Positions 1 through 6,355 of a stretch of DNA of 7,635 bases are shown here, in pieces. Source of the stretch: an uncultured Senegalimassilia sp. (GTDB lineage: Bacteria; Actinomycetota; Coriobacteriia; Coriobacteriales; Eggerthellaceae). The notes under the pieces were generated by a model, which saw only the letters and a program-made list of their open reading frames with translations, did not search any database and had not been told where the DNA came from. Each line of letters starts with the position of its first letter. Positions within the stretch are counted from its first letter, which is position 1. The stretch spans positions 1-7,635 of the forward strand of contig NZ_CAKTYH010000096.1 in the NCBI RefSeq assembly GCF_934632265.1, read 5' to 3'. Position numbers and translations under genes: made by a program.

Positions 1-677
1 GCGCCGCAATCATGCTCGAAGGCGCGCTGCTTGGCATCTTGGGCCCGCAAGGCCGCCTCCTCAGCCCGCCGTGCCAGCTCCTTGACCTCCTCGGCCTGGC
101 CAAGCGCCTCTTCGCGGGCCTGCTTGGCGCCGTCATCCTCCTGCGGCGCCCGGATATCCTCGGCGGAATCGGGGACCAACAGGGCAAGCGCCGTGTAGTC
201 GGACCCTTTCGAGCCGTTTCCCTGCGCCACCGATGCCGCGCCGGCGGCCGCCAAAAACGGAAGGGCCTTCTGAACGCGCGTCAATCCCTCGGAAGCGGTC
301 CTGGAGAACGAATCTCGGGCGTCGGCCACGCGGGCGCCGGCTTCGAGCAGCTTGGCGCCTGCGCCCTGGCCGCCGGGAACGCAGCACGCGACGATCCCCA
401 AGCCCGTGGACGTCAAGCTGGTCAACGACAAGGACAGGGCCACGGAATCGCACACGCGCACCGCCACCATGAACTCCGCGACCACGTTACCCGCCGCAAG
501 CGCGCCGGCATCGGCCACCGACTGCACGCGCGATGACACGGATTGGATCCGGTACACCTGAGCCGACGAGAAGATCATCGACAACGCCAGCAGAAGCGAC
601 ACCACCATGCCGACCGTGGTCATCCCGTCCTCATCCCGCAGGGCGAACACCTGCGCCATCCTGCGCGATACGCTCAT
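1..677 (-). CDS. TadG-position pilin-like membrane protein, partial (C-terminus beyond window)
   Basis: An open frame starts at ATG 677 and runs uninterrupted off the left edge (225 codons seen). The start is chosen because AGGAG (685-689) sits 7 nt upstream; an in-frame ATG at 683 is only 1 nt from it. The ATG overlaps the tadE stop as ATGA, so translation is probably coupled. The N-terminus is pilin-like: a short charged leader ending EDG18, then MTTVG and a hydrophobic helix (about 20-38), so cleavage after G18 by a prepilin peptidase is possible, although +5 is Gly rather than Glu. A second hydrophobic stretch spans about 73-100 with a CC pair at 98-99. Residues about 175-220 are rich in E, K, A, Q and R and look like a coiled coil. 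By position it resembles TadG or another minor pilin, but no von Willebrand domain is visible in the part present. The exact family is not recognised; the membership of the pilus operon is well supported. Confidence 0.8.
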   Translation of the reverse strand, partial: MSVSRRMAQVFALRDEDGMTTVGMVVSLLLALSMIFSSAQVYRIQSVSSRVQSVADAGALAAGNVVAEFMVAVRVCDSVALSLSLTSLTSTGLGIVACCVPGGQGAGAKLLEAGARVADARDSFSRTASEGLTRVQKALPFLAAAGAASVAQGNGSKGSDYTALALLVPDSAEDIRAPQEDDGAKQAREEALGQAEEVKELARRAEEAALRAQDAKQRAFEHDCG

Positions 678-1183
678 AGCCATGCTCCTATCCAAGCTCT
701 GGGATCAAGCCCCTGCGGGCTGCCCGCAACCCAATCGGGCTGCGTCGCCCGCTCGCAACGCGCTTTTACCGTCAACAGCCCATCACCGTCCGTCATGCCG
801 AGCAGCACGGCACCCGCATCCAAAAACGGCAGCGGCTCGACCTTGCCGACGATCTCCACGCTCACCTTCTCGGAGCGCTCATCCCCTTGCACGAACACCT
901 CCCAGCTGCAACCTCCCTCGTGCACGTGAAAGCAAGGGACGGGCGGGATAGCGCCCAGCCTATGGCGAACGAACGCCTCCACGGCCTGCGACGAATCGCC
1001 CACGGCATCGGTCTTGACGGCGGCAAGCCTGCACGCGTCGCTTGCCGCCGCCTGCATGACCATCCGGTCGTACAGGACCATGCCCGGCTGCACGGACAGC
1101 AACAGCACCGTGAACAGGACCGGGATGAGAAACGCGGCCTCCACGGTAGCCTGCCCGCGCTCGTCTGCGCGCAAAACGCCCAA
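674..1183 (-). CDS. tadE: TadE-like minor pilin (TTG start)
   Basis: This 169-residue protein has the TadE-type N-terminus: a short polar leader ending in ERG10, then QATVEAAFLIPVLF and a hydrophobic helix to about residue 37. The motif G10|QATVE15 with Glu at +5 is the class used by Flp and TadE/TadF prepilins, so cleavage after G10 by a TadV-type peptidase is expected, giving a membrane-anchored pseudopilin. The remainder is a soluble domain with four cysteines (C51, C84, C92, C143) that could form disulfides outside the membrane. The start is TTG: a TGA stop lies directly upstream in frame and AAGGAGG (1189-1195) sits 5 nt before the TTG. A 25-nt gap separates it from the small TadE-like gene, and its stop overlaps the next ATG. 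TadE versus TadF cannot be settled from sequence alone; the pseudopilin class is secure. Confidence 0.85.
   Translation of the reverse strand: MGVLRADERGQATVEAAFLIPVLFTVLLLSVQPGMVLYDRMVMQAAASDACRLAAVKTDAVGDSSQAVEAFVRHRLGAIPPVPCFHVHEGGCSWEVFVQGDERSEKVSVEIVGKVEPLPFLDAGAVLLGMTDGDGLLTVKARCERATQPDWVAGSPQGLDPRAWIGAWL
685..689 (-). promoter_or_regulatory. Ribosome binding site deciding the TadG-like start
   Basis: The minus strand reads AGGAG here, 7 nt before ATG 677 and only 1 nt before ATG 683. This spacing favours 677 as the start of the last gene. The site lies inside the end of the upstream tadE gene. Confidence 0.6.
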
Positions 1184-1188
1184 TCACG

Positions 1189-1195
1189 CCTCCTT
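1189..1195 (-). promoter_or_regulatory. Strong Shine-Dalgarno for the TTG start of tadE
   Basis: The minus strand reads AAGGAGG, a perfect match to the anti-SD core, 5 nt before TTG 1183. An in-frame TGA occupies 1186-1184, so no longer start is possible. The strong site may compensate for the weak TTG initiation codon. Confidence 0.75.
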
Positions 1196-1208
1196 GCAAT
1201 CTCGAAAG

Positions 1209-1403
1209 CTAGTACAGCACCGCATCCGCCAGCGCCCCGGGCAACGACCCCGTCACGCAGTGGGATGCGCACGACAGCGCGTGCTCCACCAACGACCCCG
1301 CCGAAACGCTGCGCCAAAGCGCGCCCATCCCAAGCACGACCGAAAGGAACGCCACGGTGACCAGCGCGAACTCGACCGTCGCCTGACCCGCGCAATCACG
1401 CAT
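1209..1403 (-). CDS. Small TadE-like pseudopilin (64 aa)
   Basis: This short protein begins MRDCAG6 and continues QATVEFALVTVAFLSVVLG, almost the same prepilin motif as the downstream TadE protein (G|QATVE, Glu at +5). A single transmembrane helix covers about 9-30, followed by a tail of only about 34 residues with two cysteines (C45, C49) and no folded domain of any size. It is probably processed by the prepilin peptidase and inserted as a minor component or initiator of the Flp pilus. The ATG at 1403 lies 10 nt after the flp stop. Its SD is weak (AGG about 9 nt upstream), so translation may depend on ribosomes finishing flp. An in-frame ATG at 1445 would give 78 residues, but would overlap flp and put a non-hydrophobic extension before the motif. 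TadE/TadF family by motif; precise role unknown. Confidence 0.8.
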   Translation of the reverse strand: MRDCAGQATVEFALVTVAFLSVVLGMGALWRSVSAGSLVEHALSCASHCVTGSLPGALADAVLY

Positions 1404-1413
1404 CGCGATTCGC

Positions 1414-1629
1414 CTACAAACTGTTGATGCCGTCGGCGATCGCATCCCACAGCTCCTGCAGCTTCGGCCGGAAAACCGTTATGGCGATGATGGCTATCAC
1501 CACCAACACGCCGACCAAGATGGCGTATTCCGTCGTTCCCTGCCCGTCCTCGCCGCGCCGAAGGCGGGCAACCTTGCACGCGGCCTTCGCCAGCGCCCGG
1601 CGATACGCATCCATAACCGTTCGAATCAT
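1414..1629 (-). CDS. flp: Flp-type prepilin, major Tad pilus subunit
   Basis: A 71-residue class IVc prepilin. The basic leader (residues 1-29, rich in R, K and A, with one Cys at 18) ends in RGEDG29, followed by QGTTEYAILVGVLVVIAIIA. This matches the Flp rule G|XXXXEY with Glu34 at +5 and Tyr35 at +6, so cleavage after G29 gives a mature pilin of 42 residues, typical of the family. The mature part is one long hydrophobic helix followed by a short amphipathic tail. The leader is at the long end for Flp pilins; an internal ATG at residue 6 could be an alternative start. ATG 1629 lies 2 nt after the tadC stop, with GGAAGGG about 8 nt upstream inside tadC. It is unusual that the major subunit follows tadC rather than leading the operon. 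Confidence 0.93.
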   Translation of the reverse strand: MIRTVMDAYRRALAKAACKVARLRRGEDGQGTTEYAILVGVLVVIAIIAITVFRPKLQELWDAIADGINSL

Positions 1630-1631
1630 GC

Positions 1632-2555
1632 CTACATCCCTTCCATAAGCTCCAACAACACGGGCCCGAGCACCAAAAGCAGCATGGCGGGCAAGATCAG
1701 CGTGCCGGTGGGGATCATCATCTTCACGGGAGCTTTCGCCACCCGCTCCTCCACCTGCGCCTTTCGCGCCGCACGTGCCTGCTCCGCCGACTGCTCCAGC
1801 ACCTCGCCAAGCGACGTGCCGAACCGCAGCGAGCGGATGATGGCCGACACCGTGCGCGAGAACAGCGGGTTGTCATACCCTTGCGCCAAAGCGCGCAAAG
1901 CGTCTTGACGAGTCGTAAGCCCCGCTTCCCACGACCTTTGCGCCGCGGCGCACTCGCGCGCCAGCCCGTCATCGAAATGCCCCGTGTACAGCTGCAGGCT
2001 GCGGTCGAACGAAAGCCCGCTGCGCACGCCGAGCGCCACCACCTCCAGCATCTCCGACATGCTGCGCTCGAGCGCCTGGGCACGCAGGCGCCGGGCGCCG
2101 CGAACGACACGCCCGGGCGCAGTCGCGCCCGCGATGCCGCCCGCCACGCAACCGAGCACCGCAAGCTCATTCGACGCCGCGCAGCCCAGCAGCGCCCCCG
2201 CCGCGGCCCCCGCCGCGGCAAGGCGCACCGCGCCCTCGCAACACGCCTGGGCCGACACCGTCCCGCCAAGACCGGCCTTGCCCACCTGCTCCTCGAAGCG
2301 CGCATGCGCGCCGCGCAATGCGCCGACTGGCAGCACCGGGCGAGTAACCCGCAACGCCAATCGCCTGCTCAAACTCTCCAGATACGAAAGGCATGCGCCC
2401 GCCTGCACGCCGCCTTGCGCACGAGCGCCATCGGGCGCGCGGGCCCTTGCCGCGCGGGCTCGGCGAACCGACTGCGCGCCCGCCCAGCCCATGCACGCGC
2501 CCGACGCCGCGCCTAGAACCGTCGCGATCGCGGGCAGCACCGCCGCATATGCCAT
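1632..2555 (-). CDS. tadC: TadC inner-membrane platform protein
   Basis: A 307-residue protein of the T2SSF (GspF-like) class. With TadB it forms the membrane platform on which the TadA motor drives Flp assembly. Visible features are an N-terminal hydrophobic segment (about 4-24), a hydrophobic Ala/Gly-rich region of one or two helices (about 108-145), a cytoplasmic T2SSF domain (about 160-275, including SEMLEVVALGVRSGLSFDRS), and the characteristic TadC ending in which QVEERVAKAPVKMMIPTG leads into a final helix (about 280-303). The start ATG 2555 shares one base with the tadB stop (TGATG) and has GGAGG 7 nt upstream; a longer frame to 2618 adds 21 residues with no SD advantage and overlaps tadB. 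The tadBC order and single-base overlap indicate coupled, roughly equal synthesis. Confidence 0.92.
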   Translation of the reverse strand: MAYAAVLPAIATVLGAASGACMGWAGAQSVRRARAARARAPDGARAQGGVQAGACLSYLESLSRRLALRVTRPVLPVGALRGAHARFEEQVGKAGLGGTVSAQACCEGAVRLAAAGAAAGALLGCAASNELAVLGCVAGGIAGATAPGRVVRGARRLRAQALERSMSEMLEVVALGVRSGLSFDRSLQLYTGHFDDGLARECAAAQRSWEAGLTTRQDALRALAQGYDNPLFSRTVSAIIRSLRFGTSLGEVLEQSAEQARAARKAQVEERVAKAPVKMMIPTGTLILPAMLLLVLGPVLLELMEGM

Positions 2556-3502
2556 CACGACACCTCCACGTTCAACATGCGGCGCACCGCCAACACGCCT
2601 GCAACCTCCATCGCGCACGCCAAGCCCAACAGGCCCAATCCCAGCGGGCTTTGCAGAAACGGATCCAGAAACCCTTTGCTCACCAGCGAGAACACCGCAA
2701 CCAGAGCGAACGGCATCACCGTGACCACGCGCGCCGACAACCTCGCCTGGGCCGTCTGCACCCGCAAGGCGCGACGTAGCGCCAGCTCTCCCTCCACCGT
2801 CTCGCGCGCCGCCTCGAGCACCGGGCGCATGCTGCCGCCCGCCTGGTGCTGCACGTCAAGCGCCACCGCCACGAACGCCAGTTCCGACCTGCTCCCGCCC
2901 GTGCGCAGCGCCCCTAAGGCCTCGCTCGAGCCATGGCCCGTCTCAAGAAGATGCGCGCAGGCGGCGAACCTCTTTCCCAACGGGCCCTTTATCTCGCCCG
3001 CCAGCTGCTGGAACGTCTGCAGCAGCGAAAAGCCCGCCTGAAAGCACGACCCCATGGCATGGAGCGCATCGGGCACCGCCTCGCGCAACGCCTCCTCCTG
3101 GCGATCGCGCCAGCCATGGATGCGCGTCACTGCCACGGCACATGCCAGGACCGCCACCGCAACGCCGGCGAACGGCGAAGCCGACACCAGCCCCACGCAA
3201 ACCGCCATCGCCGCAGCCGCCGCAACGGCAAGCGAGCACAGGCTGCGCGGCGTGCAAGCCACCCCGCGCCCCTGCAGCGCCGCCTGGGCATCTCCCGCAA
3301 GAGCGGCCACCTTGGGCACGGAAAGCAAGCGTCGGGCAACGCCGTCGGCGCAGCGCACGCCGTTGCGCGCAAGGTGATGCCCGATGCCGCCTTCGCCCGC
3401 CCTCCGGCGCCGGGTGCGCCGCAACGCGGCCTGCACGCACAGCGCGCCGCCGAAGAACGCGGTTACGGTTGCCGCCGTCCCGAACACGCCAGACGCTTCC
3501 AT
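2555..3502 (-). CDS. tadB: TadB inner-membrane platform protein
   Basis: A 315-residue T2SSF-family integral membrane protein and partner of TadC. There is an N-terminal helix (about 6-26) followed by a basic RRTRRRR patch, two hydrophobic segments (about 86-107 and 110-126), a cytoplasmic T2SSF domain (about 138-245) beginning EEALREAVPDALHAMGSCFQ, and two C-terminal helices (about 256-276 and 284-306). This order is normal for TadB. The start is well supported: the minus strand reads GGGGAGGAGG at 3510-3519, 7 nt before ATG 3502. That places the start inside the last codons of tadA, with a 40-nt out-of-frame overlap. The gene ends one base into the tadC start codon. Confidence 0.92.
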   Translation of the reverse strand: MEASGVFGTAATVTAFFGGALCVQAALRRTRRRRAGEGGIGHHLARNGVRCADGVARRLLSVPKVAALAGDAQAALQGRGVACTPRSLCSLAVAAAAAMAVCVGLVSASPFAGVAVAVLACAVAVTRIHGWRDRQEEALREAVPDALHAMGSCFQAGFSLLQTFQQLAGEIKGPLGKRFAACAHLLETGHGSSEALGALRTGGSRSELAFVAVALDVQHQAGGSMRPVLEAARETVEGELALRRALRVQTAQARLSARVVTVMPFALVAVFSLVSKGFLDPFLQSPLGLGLLGLACAMEVAGVLAVRRMLNVEVS

Positions 3503-4791
3503 TCCAATACCTCCTCCCCATCAAGCCCGATGGTTTCGGGCAGGTCGTCCACCCAATCGGGAAGGGCCTGCCACGACCCCGCCTCTTCGGGAGAACGCCG
3601 CTCGAACAACGTCCTCACGCTACAGGCTCGCGCCCTTTGGTCGCACACAAGCTCCGACACATGGGTCACGCATCGCCTGCCGCTGAGCGCACGCGACGTC
3701 TGCACCACCACGTCGAACGCGCTCGCCGCGTTCGCCTCGATGACGTCCACGGGCAGATCGACGCCGTAGCGCACCATGGTCACCACGCGGGAAAGCACAT
3801 CGCGCGGAGAATTGGCGTGCAACGTGGTGAGCGACCCGTCGTGCCCGGTGTTCATGGCGGTGAGCATATCGACCGCCTCGGCGCCGCGGCACTCGCCCAC
3901 CACGATGCGGTCGGGGCGCATGCGCAGCGCGTTGATCACCAGCTCGCGAATGGTCACCTCGCCCGCCCCCTCGGCATTGCGCGGGCGCGCCTCCAGGCGC
4001 ACCACGTGCGGATGCTCGAGAAAGCGCAGCTCGGCCGTATCCTCGATGGTCACGATGCGCTCACCTGCGGGAATGCAGCACGACAACGCGTTGAGCAACG
4101 TGGTCTTGCCGCTGCCCGTACCGCCCGCCACCACCACGTTCTTGCGCGCAAGAACCGCCCACTCTAGAAAGCGCCGTAGATGCCCGTCGATCGAGCCGAA
4201 GCGCTCCATCTCCTGCAGCGTTATCACGCGCTGCGTGAACTTGCGGATGGTGACGATGGGCCCGTCGGGCGCAAGCGGCGGGATGACCACGTGCACGCGA
4301 TGGCCTTCGGGCATGCGGGCGTTGACCATAGGCGACGACTCGTCCACGCGCCTGCCCAACGGCCCGAGCACGCGATCGATGAGCGCCCGAAGCTGCGCCT
4401 GGCTCGAGAACGCCCGGTCGCTGCGCACAAGGCGCCCCTGCCGTTCGAAGAACACGTCGCCGGGGCCGTTCACCATGATCTCGGTGATGGTCGGATCGAC
4501 CAGCAACGGCTGCAAAGGGCCGAAGCCGAACACCTCGTCGATCAGCTGCTCGGACAGCCGCGATCTGCGCAAGGCGTCCGCCCCCTGCCACACGGGCAAT
4601 GCGAACGCCTGGCGGCACGCCCCTAAAAGCTCGCTTCGCGCCCGCGCCGGCTCGAAGGCCATCAACGCCGCTATGTCATCCACCGACACGAACAGGCGCA
4701 CGTCCTCCTTCAAGCGCGCAAGCGTCGCTGTGGGCACATGGCTTTCGCCGCCGCCCGCGCCCAACGCCTGCGCACGCTCGGCCAGCGTCAT
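3463..4791 (-). CDS. tadA: TadA/CpaF secretion ATPase (Tad pilus motor)
   Basis: A 442-residue type II/IV secretion ATPase of the CpaF/TadA branch; it hydrolyses ATP at the cytoplasmic side to power Flp assembly. Key motifs are all present: the CpaF-type N-terminal core GFGPLQPLLVDPTITEIMVN (89-108), Walker A GGTGSGKT (223-230, K229), Asp box IVTIEDTAEL (246-255), Walker B region RIVVGECRGAE (295-305, E300), and His box TGHDGSLTTLHANS (315-328, H317 and H325). Length is close to the family norm and no catalytic residue is missing, so it should be active. ATG 4791 lies 2 nt after the tadZ stop, with AGAAGG about 7 nt upstream inside tadZ. The 3' end overlaps tadB by 40 nt, and the tail after about residue 395 is little conserved in appearance. 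Confidence 0.97.
   Translation of the reverse strand: MTLAERAQALGAGGGESHVPTATLARLKEDVRLFVSVDDIAALMAFEPARARSELLGACRQAFALPVWQGADALRRSRLSEQLIDEVFGFGPLQPLLVDPTITEIMVNGPGDVFFERQGRLVRSDRAFSSQAQLRALIDRVLGPLGRRVDESSPMVNARMPEGHRVHVVIPPLAPDGPIVTIRKFTQRVITLQEMERFGSIDGHLRRFLEWAVLARKNVVVAGGTGSGKTTLLNALSCCIPAGERIVTIEDTAELRFLEHPHVVRLEARPRNAEGAGEVTIRELVINALRMRPDRIVVGECRGAEAVDMLTAMNTGHDGSLTTLHANSPRDVLSRVVTMVRYGVDLPVDVIEANAASAFDVVVQTSRALSGRRCVTHVSELVCDQRARACSVRTLFERRSPEEAGSWQALPDWVDDLPETIGLDGEEVLEWKRLACSGRRQP
3510..3519 (-). promoter_or_regulatory. Very strong ribosome binding site for tadB inside tadA
   Basis: GGGGAGGAGG on the minus strand, spaced 7 nt from ATG 3502. It lies within the tadA coding sequence and fixes the tadB start, creating the 40-nt overlap of the two genes. 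Confidence 0.75.
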
Positions 4792-4793
4792 GA

Positions 4794-6323
4794 TCAGGCC
4801 TTCTTACGTTTGCGCAAGCGCTTTCCGCGCAGGAAGGGCATGCCCGATCCCTCGCGAGAGGACGCCGCGGCAGCCGACACGCCAGGCAATATCTCTGCCA
4901 TAAGCCCCTCGATGCCTTCGAACAGCTCGTTGCGCGAGTCGATCAGGTCGCCCACCAGCCCCGCCGCCAGAAGCTCCTCCACATCGGCGCCGCCGTCGGG
5001 CAGCTCATGCACATGAGCACCCTTCAACGCGCACGATACGTCCATCGACGACAGCGGCGCCCCCTTGCCGCAGCCGTTCAACGTGAACAGGAACGGGTTG
5101 ACGGCTATGCCGCATCGGGCGCACAGGTCGAGCGCGCGCTGCGCCGCATGCACCGAGGTGGCTCGCTGATCGATCAAGAACAGCGCCTTCGAGCTGCGCT
5201 CCAACAGCACCGCATGCTGTTCGGCCCACGCGCCGCCCGTGTTCGCCACGATCACGTCGAAGCGTTCTCGCACGGCATCCAGAAGCGCCGGCGCCTGCGC
5301 CACCACCGCCTCGGCGGCATCCACATGCTCCGGAGCAGCCAGCAGCGCAGGAACCTTCCCCTCGCAGGCAAGCTGGGCCAGGCGCTCGGGCCGGGCAAGC
5401 ACCTCGTCGATGCGCAGGGGCTTTTTCACGCCCATGAGCTGCGCCATATCGCCGAACTGCAGGTCGAAGTCGAGCAGCAGCGTGCGCAGGCCCAGCCCTT
5501 GGGCAGCATGCGCCGCAAGCAACACAACCGCGCTTTTCCCCGCGCCGCCGCTGCCGCTCACCACCGGCAGCAAAAACCCTTTTGCCGCAGGATGCTGAGA
5601 GTCTGCGGTCGACGAGGAGCTTCCGGAGATCCCCAACCCCGATGCCGTCCCATAAGGGGAAACGGACGTCACCAAGGCCTTCGCGGCCGATGGGGCGGCA
5701 AAGGCCGTCTGGGCGCTCGCGGGCGCAAGCGATCCACTACTCGGCTGCATCCCCGCAGAAGGAGCCATCGCCCCCGCAGGCACGCCCGCCCGCTCAAGCG
5801 CCCCCGGAAAGCCGGCCGCAGGCATCACGGTCGTTCCATACGGGGAAGCGGCCGAGGGCGCAACACCGAACGCCGCCTGCTGCGACGTTGCCGCTTCCCC
5901 CGCCGGCGTGCAGACGGCTCCGGAACCGATTCCCGCCTGCAGCTGAGCCGCCCGCGTGGCTGCCTGCTTGCACTGCGCATATCGTTCGACGAAGGCCTGC
6001 CTGGTCAACGACGCATCCACGCCCGCCGCGGTCGTCCTAGACCGAAGCGACCCCGATTCCTGCGCCGTCAGCATGCACACGCGTCTATCGGCGCGATCGC
6101 GTTTCAACGCCGCCGCAAGGTTGATGGGGGCCACATCCGCACAGGAAACAACCCACACCTCCTGCACGCTCAAGGCGTCGCGCAACGCTGCACGTGCTTG
6201 CTCGGCGGACGTGAACGGCATGAGCCACTGCTGCGCAAGCAGGTTCTCCCCCTCAAGGCCCAACAGCTCCGGATGCCGGAAGCATTCCTCATCGGCGCAC
6301 AGCGCCACCAACGGCATGGACAT
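4794..6323 (-). CDS. tadZ: TadZ/CpaE-like ATPase-fold protein with degenerate nucleotide site
   Basis: A 509-residue protein of the CpaE/TadZ type, a MinD/ParA relative that positions or regulates the Tad complex. Residues 1 to about 120 look like an atypical receiver domain without a clear phospho-acceptor Asp (S60/C61 where it would be expected). Residues about 125-245 form a low-complexity Ala/Pro/Ser/Gly linker. From about 249 comes the MinD-like domain: GSGGAGKS (257-264), LLLDFDLQFGD (282-292, the CpaE signature) and FDVIVANTGG (355-364). The MinD signature lysine is Ser258 and the Walker B Asp is Asn361, so ATP hydrolysis may be weak or absent. The C-terminus is basic (GKRLRKRKKA). Start ATG 6323 is preferred because AAGGAG (6329-6334) is 5 nt upstream; ATG 6317 is possible. 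An in-frame extension to 6458 lies inside cpaB and is rejected. It follows cpaB by 32 nt and precedes tadA by 2 nt. Confidence 0.9.
   Translation of the reverse strand: MSMPLVALCADEECFRHPELLGLEGENLLAQQWLMPFTSAEQARAALRDALSVQEVWVVSCADVAPINLAAALKRDRADRRVCMLTAQESGSLRSRTTAAGVDASLTRQAFVERYAQCKQAATRAAQLQAGIGSGAVCTPAGEAATSQQAAFGVAPSAASPYGTTVMPAAGFPGALERAGVPAGAMAPSAGMQPSSGSLAPASAQTAFAAPSAAKALVTSVSPYGTASGLGISGSSSSTADSQHPAAKGFLLPVVSGSGGAGKSAVVLLAAHAAQGLGLRTLLLDFDLQFGDMAQLMGVKKPLRIDEVLARPERLAQLACEGKVPALLAAPEHVDAAEAVVAQAPALLDAVRERFDVIVANTGGAWAEQHAVLLERSSKALFLIDQRATSVHAAQRALDLCARCGIAVNPFLFTLNGCGKGAPLSSMDVSCALKGAHVHELPDGGADVEELLAAGLVGDLIDSRNELFEGIEGLMAEILPGVSAAAASSREGSGMPFLRGKRLRKRKKA
5589..5951 (-). other. 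Low-complexity Ala/Pro/Ser/Gly linker region within TadZ
   Basis: This stretch encodes residues about 125-245 of the TadZ-like protein. It contains little but A, P, S, G, T and Q, and includes two related segments, SPYGTTV (from residue 160) and SPYGTAS (from residue 222). The DNA around them is also similar (about 5829-5855 and 5646-5670). It is predicted to be disordered and probably tethers the receiver-like domain to the ATPase-fold domain. Confidence 0.65.
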
Positions 6324-6355
6324 CCCTTCTCCTTCCGTTTGCCTCAAAACAGCTC

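Noticed and set aside
1404..1445. Extended N-terminus of the small TadE-like protein starting inside flp
   Set aside because: It would overlap the flp 3' end and only lengthens the leader. I kept 1403, although its SD is weak, so this is the least certain start in the operon.
2556..2618. Extended N-terminus of TadC starting inside tadB
   Set aside because: ATG 2555 has GGAGG at 7 nt and begins directly before the hydrophobic segment; the extension is polar and overlaps tadB.
3142..4167. A 341-codon plus-strand open frame opposite tadA and tadB
   Set aside because: Arg/Pro/His-rich composition typical of an antisense shadow; the opposite strand encodes intact TadA motifs and TadB.
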